This document shows, piece after piece, positions 1 through 8,069 of a DNA stretch of 64,000 nucleotides; the stretch's first letter is position 1; each line of letters starts with the position of its first letter. Made by a program: the position numbers and the translations under genes. A model generated the notes under the pieces. That model worked only from the letters and a program-made list of their open reading frames with translations, had not been told where the DNA came from and did not search any database. The DNA comes from M3007 sp041736625 (GTDB taxonomy: Bacteria > Bacteroidota > Bacteroidia > Chitinophagales > Saprospiraceae): assembly GCA_041736625.1 (NCBI GenBank), contig JBGSTG010000057.1:1-64000 (forward strand), written 5' to 3'.

Positions 1-710
1 AAAAAGCCGACCATGCACAATCCAAAAACAATAAGCCGAATTGAGCTTTTGCCGGCATTAAAAAATGCTGGATTGCCCCCCCCCGTAAGAATGTTGTCCT
101 TAAAGGGGTGATTGAAGAACTTCTGAAATAAATTTTTCATGTTAAAATGGTTTTTTGCGTACTTCAGTTAAAATGAGCTACGCCGTGAAGTGAAGAGAAA
201 AATGTGAGCGTTCACTTTCCAATTAACCTATACGGAGGATTAGGCGCAGACTCCCGCCGCAGGACCACCCGTTGTGGATTCGGGCAGCACACGGAGCAGA
301 CTACGTGTATCGATACCATGACGATTTCAGGGGGCATGGCCAGCCTGATGCATGGCTGCATGATGCGCAAACCATGTTACTGCAAATGCTGCTACCCATT
401 TTCTCGGAAAAAAACGTACCCCCTGAAAGACCCTGGACAAATTTCAGGCTTAAGCAGTAAAAAACAAATCCCTTGGTCGATTTTTTAAAAATTTAACATT
501 GAAAACAAACACTGGTATCTGAATTTTGGATAATAACCCCCGTTCGGCGCTGCCATGCCAACCGGGCTTTTGGCTTTCCTGCGATCCAGTTTCCTTACTG
601 CGCTCTTTTGCTGTTTATCCAGACAGCCGTACTGCCTTTGCGAAAAATATCCCCGGCGCATGCGGATTGGCGCATATTTGCATCACCTACGCACCAAACG
701 GGATTCAGCC
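1..710. other. Leader region before mnmE, no supported gene
   Basis: I see no convincing gene here. A C-run lies near 77-86. The frame opening with a TTG at 272 and ending at 460 reads like protein in places (a Tyr/His/Asp-rich stretch followed by a helical LLQMLLPIF segment). It has no ATG and no recognisable family, so it may be a gene remnant. The reading frame of mnmE stays open upstream to 555, but that extension does not resemble MnmE. Confidence 0.4.
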
Positions 711-2177
711 ATGACCTTGCCCGACTTTACCGACACCATCGTCGCCGTCGCCACCCCTCCCGGCATGGGTGCCATTGCCGTAATCCGGCTCTCCGGCCCG
801 CGCGCGCTCCTCATCGCCGACGCTGTTTTCAAGGGCAAACGCCTCGAAAACCAGCCCTCGCATACGGCCCACTTCGGTCGCATCGAGGACGAGCAGGGCA
901 ACACCGTCGATGAGGTGCTGGCCACCGTTTTCCAGGGGCCCCACTCCTACACCGGCGAAGACGTGGTAGAGATCGGCTGCCACGGCTCGGTGTTTGTGCA
1001 GCAGACCCTGCTCCAGCTCCTGCTGCACCGTGGCGCACGACTGGCCCAGCCCGGGGAGTTCACCCTGCGCGCCTTCCGCAACGGCCGCATGGACCTCAGC
1101 CAGGCCGAGGCGGTGGCCGACCTAATCGCCGCCGAGAGTGCCGCCGCCCACGCCGTGGCCCTGCGCCAGATGCGCGGCGGCTTCTCACACGAACTCCGGC
1201 AACTGCGCGAACAACTGCTGCACTTCGCCAGCCTGGTGGAGCTGGAGCTCGACTTCGGCGAAGAAGACGTGGAGTTCGCCGACCGCGCCGAGTTGCGCGG
1301 CTTGGTGACCCAGATCCGCGCCCACATTAGCCGCCTGCGCGACTCCTTCGCGCTCGGCAACGCCCTCAAACACGGCGTGAACACCGTGATCGCCGGCCGC
1401 CCCAACGCCGGCAAGAGCACCCTGCTCAACGCCCTGCTCAACGAGGAGCGCGCCATTGTGAGCGACATCCCCGGCACCACCCGCGACACCGTGGAAGAAG
1501 TGCTGCACATCCGGGGCGTCGCCTTCCGCCTCATCGACACCGCCGGCATCCGCGAAGCGCAAGACCAGATCGAAGCCATCGGCGTGGCGCGCACCTACGA
1601 GAAAATCCGCCAGGCCGCCCTCGTACTGTATGTGTGGGACGTGACCGGCGGCATGACCCTCGCCGAGGTGTATCAGGACGTGCAGGCCCTGCGAGACACT
1701 GCCCACGTCGAACAGGGAATGGGCAACCTCCTCTTCCTCTGCAACAAAATGGACCGCAACCCCTTCTTCAAAACCGAGTGGCTGGTGGACCCCGGCGCGG
1801 AAGACGTGCACCCATACCTGCAGTCCGACCCGCCGGCGCAAAATACGGTGGGCCTGCACGCCGGACAACTCGTCCCGCTCTCCGCCCTCAACGGCCAAAA
1901 CATCGAATACCTCAAGGAAAAAATCTTCGACGCCGCCGTGGGTGAAGGTTTTTCGCCCGACCAGACCGTGGTGGCCAACGCCCGCCACGCGGAGGCCCTC
2001 ACCCGGGCCGACGCCGCGCTGGCCGACGTGCTGCAAGGCATGGATGCCGGCCTTTCGGGCGATCTGGTGGCACAGGACATCCGGCGGGCGCTGTACGCCC
2101 TGGGCGAAATCACGGGCGAGATCGGGGTGGAAGAGGTGTTGGGGAATATTTTTGGGAAGTTTTGTATTGGGAAGTAA
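711..2177 (+). CDS. mnmE: tRNA-U34 modification GTPase MnmE (TrmE)
   Basis: 488 residues, the usual MnmE length. With MnmG it makes 5-carboxymethylaminomethyl-uridine at the wobble base of tRNAs; cytosolic. The N-terminal tetrahydrofolate-binding domain begins TLPDFTDTIVAVATPPG. A helical domain carries an inserted Ras-like G domain with P-loop GRPNAGKST at about 229-237, the switch motif DIPGTTRDT, DTAG, and NKMD. The protein ends in the family C-terminus FCIGK, whose Cys is catalytically important. I chose ATG 711 because family homology starts there; the frame is open back to 555, but those residues look like noise. The 3' end is duplicated 1.1 kb downstream. In other bacteria (Salmonella SGI1) this gene end is a known integration target. 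Confidence 0.97.
   Translation: MTLPDFTDTIVAVATPPGMGAIAVIRLSGPRALLIADAVFKGKRLENQPSHTAHFGRIEDEQGNTVDEVLATVFQGPHSYTGEDVVEIGCHGSVFVQQTLLQLLLHRGARLAQPGEFTLRAFRNGRMDLSQAEAVADLIAAESAAAHAVALRQMRGGFSHELRQLREQLLHFASLVELELDFGEEDVEFADRAELRGLVTQIRAHISRLRDSFALGNALKHGVNTVIAGRPNAGKSTLLNALLNEERAIVSDIPGTTRDTVEEVLHIRGVAFRLIDTAGIREAQDQIEAIGVARTYEKIRQAALVLYVWDVTGGMTLAEVYQDVQALRDTAHVEQGMGNLLFLCNKMDRNPFFKTEWLVDPGAEDVHPYLQSDPPAQNTVGLHAGQLVPLSALNGQNIEYLKEKIFDAAVGEGFSPDQTVVANARHAEALTRADAALADVLQGMDAGLSGDLVAQDIRRALYALGEITGEIGVEEVLGNIFGKFCIGK
2100..2170 (+). repeat. mnmE 3'-end direct repeat, left copy
   Basis: The last codons of mnmE recur at 3277-3335. Bases 2114-2170 match 3279-3335 at 55 of 57 positions, and both differences are synonymous third-position changes (GAG/GAA, GAA/GAG). 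An alternative alignment from 2100 needs a 12-base gap and one mismatch. The two copies bracket the abiE locus. Confidence 0.85.
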
Positions 2178-2220
2178 TTTTTTGCGAAAAGTATCAGAAA
2201 TCACTACTTTTCGCAAAAAA
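2178..2220. promoter_or_regulatory. Perfect 16-bp inverted repeat before abiEi (operator and/or terminator)
   Basis: TTTTTTGCGAAAAGTA at 2178-2193 and its exact reverse complement at 2205-2220 are separated by 11 bases. The site starts directly after the mnmE stop and ends 8 bases before the abiEi start. AbiEi antitoxins are known to bind inverted repeats in their own promoter, so an autoregulatory operator is likely. The A/T-rich arms could also act as a bidirectional terminator for mnmE. Confidence 0.6.
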
Positions 2221-2228
2221 TTACACTT

Positions 2229-3050
2229 GTGGAACCCGCCAAAGCAAATAGCAGCCTCGAAAAATGGGTTGATCTGCAACTGTCCATGGGACGATATGGT
2301 TTTGCATTGTCTGCATTGCGGAATTATTTTGACGGGCAAAGTGAGACTGCACTAAAATTTGCCCTAAAACGCCTGGCTGACAAAAACAAAATCTTATCTA
2401 TTTACAAAGGATATTACCTGATCATCCCCCCCCAGTATTTAAGCAAAGGCATCCTACCCCCCAATTTATTCCTGGATACCTTCATGAAGTTTCTGGGACG
2501 GCCCTATTATGTGGCTTTGCTGAATGCGGCTGCTTATCATGGCGCTTCACACCAACAACCCCAGGAGTACTTTGTCATGACCAACTTCCCTGTGCTGCGC
2601 GCTACCCATAAAAAAGGCCTGAAGATCAACTACATCAGCGTGAAGCAGATCCCGGAAAAACTTTTGGAGCAACGAAAAACAGAAGCCGGATACCTGACCA
2701 TTTCCAAAGCCGCGCTGACAGCCACAGATTTGATCCAATTTGAAAAAAGGATCGGCGGTCTCAACCGGGCCGCTACCGTTTTGCATGAGCTGGTCGAGGT
2801 GCTCCAACCAACAGACTTTAGCCGGGCGTTATTGGGTAATGCCTCGACCACCGCTTTACAGCGCTTAGGTTACCTGTTGGAGTTCGCTTGCGACAAACCC
2901 GAACTCGCCGATGCGCTATATGAAGCAATGAAAACACATCCATTAAACTGCTTCCGGATACCCTTAAAAGCTTCCCATGCAATCAAGGGCTTTTCATCCG
3001 AAAACCGCTGGAAGGTAATTGTAAACACCGAAATTGAGATAGACGAGTGA
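2229..3050 (+). CDS. abiEi: AbiEi-family antitoxin (type IV toxin-antitoxin)
   Basis: 273 residues. The N-terminus (about 8-65: EKWVDLQLSMGRYGFALSAL, then a short helix pair and a KGYYLI strand) has the look of the winged-helix domain of AbiEi antitoxins, which repress their own operon. The central part LGRPYYVALLNAAAYHGASHQ and the strand/helix C-terminal domain match the AbiEi pattern as I remember it. It starts at GTG 2229; the next in-frame ATG would cut into the winged helix. Its stop overlaps the GTG of the toxin remnant by three bases (3047-3050), the usual abiE translational coupling. Because the toxin is destroyed, this antitoxin is now an orphan. It might still repress its promoter or counter related toxins elsewhere. 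Confidence 0.8.
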   Translation: MEPAKANSSLEKWVDLQLSMGRYGFALSALRNYFDGQSETALKFALKRLADKNKILSIYKGYYLIIPPQYLSKGILPPNLFLDTFMKFLGRPYYVALLNAAAYHGASHQQPQEYFVMTNFPVLRATHKKGLKINYISVKQIPEKLLEQRKTEAGYLTISKAALTATDLIQFEKRIGGLNRAATVLHELVEVLQPTDFSRALLGNASTTALQRLGYLLEFACDKPELADALYEAMKTHPLNCFRIPLKASHAIKGFSSENRWKVIVNTEIEIDE

Positions 3051-3240
3051 TACCGCAGGCCTATATCACCGAATGGAGCCAACAAGTACCATGGCAAACA
3101 AATGAACAGGTAGAACAAGATCTGGATTGAAAGACCCCGAGTTCCTGGGCGATACAATGGCCTTGCTCCGGCCAACAACATCTTACAATCCTCAAGAGGC
3201 CTTTGAATTGGTCATGGCTGCATTAATCGAAAAAATCTGA
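3047..3240 (+). pseudogene. AbiEii-type toxin, internally deleted remnant
   Basis: GTG 3047 opens a frame beginning V/M-IPQAYITEWSQQVPWQTN, the typical start of AbiEii nucleotidyltransferase toxins, but a TGA at 3128 ends it after 27 codons. Directly after it, in another frame, 3130-3240 reads KDPEFLGDTMALLRP and ends LVMAALIEKI-stop, which fits the toxin's C-terminus. AbiEii proteins are normally near 300 residues, so the whole nucleotidyltransferase core (about 200 or more codons) is missing. The toxin must be inactive. The overlap with abiEi is preserved, so the deletion happened after an intact operon was in place. Confidence 0.75.
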
Positions 3241-3276
3241 TGTGATGCAAGCGTTTACCTGTTTTGTAAAATGCCG

Positions 3277-3342
3277 CTGGGCGAAATCGGGGTGGAGGAG
3301 GTGTTGGGGAATATTTTTGGGAAGTTTTGTATTGGAATGTAG
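3277..3342 (+). repeat. mnmE 3'-end direct repeat, right copy (gene-end remnant)
   Basis: In frame this reads LGEIGVEEVLGNIFGKFCIGM-stop, nearly the C-terminus of MnmE with the final Lys changed to Met. No further mnmE sequence precedes it. With the left copy it brackets about 1.1 kb holding the abiE locus. This is what remains when an element inserts at a conserved gene's 3' end and supplies a replacement end. Confidence 0.85.
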
Positions 3343-3361
3343 CATTTTGACATTTTTTGTT

Positions 3362-3369
3362 TATTTTTG
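3362..3369 (+). promoter_or_regulatory. Candidate -7 box for the RhuM gene
   Basis: TATTTTTG fits the Bacteroidota -7 consensus TAnnTTTG and lies 51 bases before ATG 3421. A TTTG at 3346 is closer than the usual 18-20 base spacing, so the -33 element is uncertain. Confidence 0.35.
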
Positions 3370-3420
3370 TGGCGCAGCCGTAAGCCTGCTGAAACCGGTC
3401 ACCTAAATGGCATACCCAAT

Positions 3421-4419
3421 ATGGAACAAGGCGAGATCATCCTGTATCAGTCAGCGGACGGAAACACCAAAGTGGAAGTCCGCATGGAAGGCGAAACCGT
3501 TTGGCTTACGTTGAACCAGTTGGCGGAACTGTTTCAAACCACGAAACAGAATATCAGTCTGCACATTAAGAACATTTACAGTGAAGCTGAATTGGGGGAA
3601 GCGGCAACTGTCAAGGAATACTTGACAGTTCAACAGGAAGGAAACCGAAGCGTAAAGCGGGCATTGGCCTACTACAACCTCGACCTGATCATTTCAGTGG
3701 GCTACCGGGTAAACTCCCACCGGGGCACACAATTTCGCATTTGGGCCACGCAACGGCTCCGCGAATACATCATCAAAGGCTTTACCCTGGATGATGAACG
3801 CCTGAAACGCGCCGGGCAGATGAACTACTTTGATGAGCTGCTGAACCGCATCCGGGACATTCGCAGTTCGGAAAAGGTGTTTTACCAAAAGGTGAAAGAC
3901 ATTTACACCACCAGCATAGACTACGATGCCGACCATGAACAAACGGTTGCGTTTTTCAGGATCGTTCAAAACAAACTGCTTTGGGCGGTAAGCCAAAAGA
4001 CGGCTGCCGAAATCATCCATGACCGGGCAGACGCCGCCAAACCCAACATGGGACTGACCACATGGGCAGGCGCCAAGGTTCGCAAAGGCGACGTAACCGT
4101 GGCCAAAAACTACCTGAACGACGAAGAAATCACTGCCCTGAATTTGCTGGTGGAACAATACCTCGCATTTGCTGAAGCGCAAGCCCAACAGCGCAGGCCG
4201 ATGTACATGAAGGACTGGATCAAACGCCTGAACGATATTCTGACCATTAACGAACGCGAAGTGTTGGAACACGCCGGACGCATCCGCAAAGAACTGGCCG
4301 ATGAAATGGCCGGGAAGGAATATGAGAAATTTAAGGCGCAACAACAGGCGATTGAAAAGGTCGAGGGCTTAAACCGGTTGGAAGCAGACCTCAAAGCAAT
4401 CGGGAAAAAGAAAAAATGA
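3421..4419 (+). CDS. RhuM-family protein
   Basis: 332 residues. EGETVWLTLNQLAELFQTTKQNISLHIKNIY near the N-terminus is the helix-turn-helix-like block typical of RhuM proteins (named for a Salmonella SPI-3 gene). It is followed by the conserved YYNLDLIISVGYRVNSHRGTQFRIWA segment. A C-terminal region (about 120-330) contains a Fic-like or death-on-curing-like helical part and ends in a Lys-rich tail. The biochemical role of the family is not established; members are common in mobile and defence islands. ATG 3421 is chosen over the upstream TTG 3367 because the preceding 18 codons look non-coding. It sits between the mnmE-end repeat and the condensin-like operon, which supports island membership. 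Confidence 0.8.
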   Translation: MEQGEIILYQSADGNTKVEVRMEGETVWLTLNQLAELFQTTKQNISLHIKNIYSEAELGEAATVKEYLTVQQEGNRSVKRALAYYNLDLIISVGYRVNSHRGTQFRIWATQRLREYIIKGFTLDDERLKRAGQMNYFDELLNRIRDIRSSEKVFYQKVKDIYTTSIDYDADHEQTVAFFRIVQNKLLWAVSQKTAAEIIHDRADAAKPNMGLTTWAGAKVRKGDVTVAKNYLNDEEITALNLLVEQYLAFAEAQAQQRRPMYMKDWIKRLNDILTINEREVLEHAGRIRKELADEMAGKEYEKFKAQQQAIEKVEGLNRLEADLKAIGKKKK

Positions 4420-4558
4420 ATTACCCCTTACAACCAAGCAAGGCATAAATATAAAACCGCTCCTACTTTCGACGGCAGAGCGGGCAAACGTTCACTTTCT
4501 TAAACAGTTAAAAAAAATGAATCACATAAAATAGTCTGGAATTATTCTTTGGGCTGCC

Positions 4559-4566
4559 TAAATTTG
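4559..4566 (+). promoter_or_regulatory. Candidate -7 box for the condensin-like operon
   Basis: TAAATTTG fits TAnnTTTG and lies only 7 bases before ATG 4574. If used, the mRNA would be leaderless or nearly so. No clear -33 box at the usual spacing. Confidence 0.35.
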
Positions 4567-4573
4567 CCAGTAT

Positions 4574-7261
4574 ATGCTCAATCGTATTGTCGTCATCAAC
4601 TCCGCACTCTATGCCAAGGCCAACTTACACCTTGGCGATGCTGAAAGCATCCAATTGGCTGCTGAAAACAACGTAGGGAAGAGCTCCCTCATCAATTGCC
4701 TCAACTTTCTCTACATCCTTGACAAACGAGAATGGCGATTTGGGGACAATACCCCCAGCGAAACGATCAAACACTACTTTAAAACCGTAGAACAGAGCTA
4801 TGTCGTGTTTGAAATCGTCAAAGACGGCTACTACTGCATCGTGGTGAAACGGGCCGTTGAAAAAGAAGACCTGGACTACTGCATTATCCAGCACGCCTAC
4901 GAAGACGAAATGTTTTTCAAACGAGAGGGTGACACAGTCGAGCCGCTCAAGTTCAAAGATGTGGTGGGCAATCTGGCCAAGCGCGGCATCCCTGTGAAAC
5001 CCAAAGTCAGCCGTGACGACCTTTATCAGCGCATTTACAGTCAGCAGAGACGCGACAAGCCCGTGGTCATCACCACCGATAAAGTGAAGCGAGCCGGCAA
5101 CAGCCGAAGCAACAGTTTTACCAAAATGTACAAGCACCTCATCAAGGCTGATGCCATCAACGAGGAGGCTTTCAAAGATGCGTTGCTGATAGCCGACAAC
5201 CGCAAGGATGCCCCGCTCAACGTGTTCACTGACCGCAGCCATACGACGCTGCAAGAGTTCGAAGTCAAGCGCGAAAAAATCCGCCGTTTGGAGGCGGTGG
5301 CCGCCGATTTCAGCAACTTCAAACTGCTTAACCAAAATTTTAATGCCTTCCGCGAACGCTGCGGCGCGCTTAAGGTCAATTTTTTAGAAAACTACAAAAA
5401 GGCCCACCCCAGCTTGCGCGACGAAACCAAGGACGATGGACTGCTCGCCATCCAAATCCGCACCTTGCAAACGCAGATTGACAGCACTTTGAGCCATGAA
5501 AAGGACAAAATGGTGGCCGACAGCGCACTGCTCGTAAAAGAGGTCGAAGACCAAAAACAGGAGGCCAACATGTATCAAAAAGAACTGGACGACACCTTTT
5601 TGTACAGACAAGGCCAATTAGGTTATGGTGAATTGGAAGCCGAAATAGAACAGCTAAAAAAAGAACGCGACCACTTGACCGCTATACTCAGCCAAATTAG
5701 CCGCCCTACCGTCACCGAGCAATCAGTGCGGCAAAAAATCAAAGATCTGGATGAGGGTATCGAGCAACTGAGCAGCAAAATTGCCCGCTTCGACTCTCTT
5801 GCGCAGCACCACCTTGCACAAGACCCCGAACTGCGCCGACGGCTCTCGGCCTACCTCCACCCGAATGTGCTGAACCTCGACAAATCGCTCATCCAACGAA
5901 TCGTAACACGGATAGACTCGGTGCTGACGGTGTTCGACGGAGCGATAGATGTATCGGCCCTCCCACCCGCGTCGCTCGAAACCCTCGAAGACCTCAAGAC
6001 CCGCCTTCCACAGGCCAAAGCCGAATTGGAGGAACAGGAAACCCTGTTAGACGCGATTGCAAAACAGCAGCAAAAGGAGCAGAAAAGGCGCGAAATCGAA
6101 GCTCAGTTGAAAGTAAAAGAAGCCTTTTTTGAAAAAGTGCTGCGACGTCCCACTACCGAGCGACTGCTCGGCGAGACCCGGGAGCAAATCGAAGAACTTA
6201 CCTCAAAAATCACAGCCAAGTTGGACGAGATTTCGAAAAAAGAGCATGAAATGATGGTCAAACGGGCCGAAAAAGAGCGATTGGACAACGACCTGCGCGA
6301 AAAACACCAACTGCTTAGCCAATACGAAAACTGGTACCGCGACCTGAAAAACCGCACCGACGTGTTCGTCACCGACGAGGTGCCGCCCGACGAACGCCCC
6401 CTCAAGGAGCTCATAGCCGACTTCCAAAAAGGGTACAGCGACATGACCAATCTGCGCGAAAAACGCAATGAACAATTCAACTACCTGCTCCGCAAACTCA
6501 GCAAAGACAGCAATGACATCAACTCCTTCGTCGGCGAAGTGCAGGAGGAAATGGACACCCTGCCCGACCAGCAAAAAGCCCTCGACGGTCTGTTCGATTT
6601 GGCGTTCGACAGCTTCGTGAACCCCGTCAAAGCCTTCCGCCTGGAGTACCAGAACTTCAAAGCCTACGTCCAGAAATTCAGCCAGAGCCTCTCCAAGTAT
6701 CCTGTCTCCAACATCCGAAAAATATCCATCCACACCCGTGACAATACCGAACTCTTGCGCGAACTGGATCTCATCCATAACGTTGAGCGCGACTCGTTGT
6801 GGCGTGCCTCCGCCGCCAGCGAGGAGGGCATTCAGATGATGCGCAAGAAGTTTGATGAGAACCGAGCCATCTACTTTGAACAGATGTTCGATCTCGAATT
6901 GGAAATAGAAATGGATGGCGACCGTAAAAAAACCGTCCGCTTGGACAAACAGGTAGAATCCCAAGGCACCGATGCGGTGCTCAAACTTTTCCTGTTCCTT
7001 TCTGTCATCCGTCAACTGGCTGATTCTGGGCCCAATAACAAAATTGCCATCTACTTTGACGAACTTGGACGCATCGGGCCCAAAAATATCTCTCAGGTTA
7101 TCCAATTTTGCCGCGACAACAATTTCATCCCGATTTTCGCTGCACCTACCGACATCGAGGGCATAGAAAAATACTACACCATCAAGCCCTCCACTCGGCA
7201 CAAGCAAGGCATCGTGCTGGATGAGCGCCATGTCAAAACAGCCCGTTACAAAAATGCGTAG
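4574..7261 (+). CDS. SMC/MukB-like condensin ATPase of a Wadjet/MksB-like system (JetC-like)
   Basis: 895 residues, first of four tightly packed genes. The N-terminal ATPase half has a Walker A of the form A-E-N-N-V-G-K-S-S at about 30-38 (Ala replaces the usual first Gly). Long Gln/Glu/Lys-rich coiled-coil segments occupy roughly 280-400 and 480-650. The C-terminal half has a signature-like ESQGTDAVLKLFLFL at about 795 and Walker B IAIYFDE with catalytic Glu at about 830. Two ATPase halves at the ends of coiled coils are the SMC plan. The length is nearer MksB (about 900) than JetC or MukB. Known Wadjet/MksBEFG complexes extrude and cleave plasmid DNA; that role here is inferred from the neighbours (Toprim nuclease, kleisin-like and KITE-like genes). 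The stop overlaps the next gene. Confidence 0.8.
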   Translation: MLNRIVVINSALYAKANLHLGDAESIQLAAENNVGKSSLINCLNFLYILDKREWRFGDNTPSETIKHYFKTVEQSYVVFEIVKDGYYCIVVKRAVEKEDLDYCIIQHAYEDEMFFKREGDTVEPLKFKDVVGNLAKRGIPVKPKVSRDDLYQRIYSQQRRDKPVVITTDKVKRAGNSRSNSFTKMYKHLIKADAINEEAFKDALLIADNRKDAPLNVFTDRSHTTLQEFEVKREKIRRLEAVAADFSNFKLLNQNFNAFRERCGALKVNFLENYKKAHPSLRDETKDDGLLAIQIRTLQTQIDSTLSHEKDKMVADSALLVKEVEDQKQEANMYQKELDDTFLYRQGQLGYGELEAEIEQLKKERDHLTAILSQISRPTVTEQSVRQKIKDLDEGIEQLSSKIARFDSLAQHHLAQDPELRRRLSAYLHPNVLNLDKSLIQRIVTRIDSVLTVFDGAIDVSALPPASLETLEDLKTRLPQAKAELEEQETLLDAIAKQQQKEQKRREIEAQLKVKEAFFEKVLRRPTTERLLGETREQIEELTSKITAKLDEISKKEHEMMVKRAEKERLDNDLREKHQLLSQYENWYRDLKNRTDVFVTDEVPPDERPLKELIADFQKGYSDMTNLREKRNEQFNYLLRKLSKDSNDINSFVGEVQEEMDTLPDQQKALDGLFDLAFDSFVNPVKAFRLEYQNFKAYVQKFSQSLSKYPVSNIRKISIHTRDNTELLRELDLIHNVERDSLWRASAASEEGIQMMRKKFDENRAIYFEQMFDLELEIEMDGDRKKTVRLDKQVESQGTDAVLKLFLFLSVIRQLADSGPNNKIAIYFDELGRIGPKNISQVIQFCRDNNFIPIFAAPTDIEGIEKYYTIKPSTRHKQGIVLDERHVKTARYKNA

Positions 7262-8060
7262 CCCGACTTTCAAAAAATCTATGCTCAAACTCCTGGAGGT
7301 AGACACCATTCCTCACAGTAAACTTCCAATGGCCGTCCTGCAAAGTCCTGATTGGGAGAACTGGCTGACTGCTGGTCTCATTGAACTGGAACGGAGCGGC
7401 CGCAATAGGACATACAAAGTGCTAGACCGAGATGCACTCCGAACCATTTTTCACCAAAAATTTCCCGGTGAAGCCAACAACGACGGCTCGGCGGTAGACA
7501 ATGTGCGAGCCTTTGGCGACTCCAAAGCCCGCGCCCGAGTTAGTCAGGGCGTATGTTTCCTGCGCGGCTGGCAGCCGGTATCACTGAATGGCTACACGGT
7601 GGATTTGGGCGAGGCAACCCGACAGTTCGGGCTGTTTGCTGCCGTGCTGAGCAGCCTGCATGCCGACCGAATATGCCTCGTAGAAAACCTCGACAGCTTT
7701 CTGCGAGCAGAAAAAGTGCTCGGCACCGATTGGCTGCTCTTACATACCTACGGGCGCATCGGCAATGAGTGGTTGCAAAAGATAGGCTGCCGCGAAATGC
7801 TTGTGTTTTCGGACTACGATTTTGTGGGTTTAGATGAGTTTTTACGGGCACAAGAGGCCTTCCCGGAGGCGCAATTTTTTATGCCTGAACAATATGAGGC
7901 ACTGTGGGTCAAATATGCCAAACCAATCAAAAAGCGCGACGACGGCGGGCAACTCGCCACCCGTAGGGTCAGCGAAAGCAAACATCCGATAGTCGTCGCC
8001 ATCCGCGAACAACTGCTCCGGACGGGCAAATTTTTGGAACAACAAGCCCTTTTTATCTAA
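7254..8060 (+). CDS. Toprim-domain nuclease subunit (JetD/MksG-like)
   Basis: 268 residues from ATG 7254, which overlaps the previous gene's stop by 8 bases (ATGCGTAG); in-frame ATGs at 7221 and 7230 are alternatives. A short winged-helix-like N-terminus precedes a Toprim-like domain. Visible motifs are the acidic CLVENLDSFL (Glu about 144), LLHTYGRIGNEWL, and FSDYDFVGLDEFL (Asp187, Asp189). They match the Glu and Asp-x-Asp metal ligands and the 'VEN...DxDxxG' layout of JetD/MksG (DUF2220) as I remember it. JetD is the plasmid-cleaving subunit of Wadjet. This protein is about 100 residues shorter than usual JetD, so the N-terminal DUF3322-like arm is reduced. Family assignment is by motif and context only. 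Confidence 0.65.
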   Translation: MRSPTFKKSMLKLLEVDTIPHSKLPMAVLQSPDWENWLTAGLIELERSGRNRTYKVLDRDALRTIFHQKFPGEANNDGSAVDNVRAFGDSKARARVSQGVCFLRGWQPVSLNGYTVDLGEATRQFGLFAAVLSSLHADRICLVENLDSFLRAEKVLGTDWLLLHTYGRIGNEWLQKIGCREMLVFSDYDFVGLDEFLRAQEAFPEAQFFMPEQYEALWVKYAKPIKKRDDGGQLATRRVSESKHPIVVAIREQLLRTGKFLEQQALFI

Positions 8061-8069
8061 AAAATTACC

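Noticed and set aside
204..488. Two overlapping short frames before mnmE
   Set aside because: No ATG with a plausible leader, no family resemblance and unusual amino-acid make-up; kept only as a possible remnant in the leader note.
555..710. Longer mnmE start giving 540 residues
   Set aside because: MnmE proteins begin at the TLPDFTDTIVA segment; the extra residues are Cys/Arg-rich and not conserved in the family.
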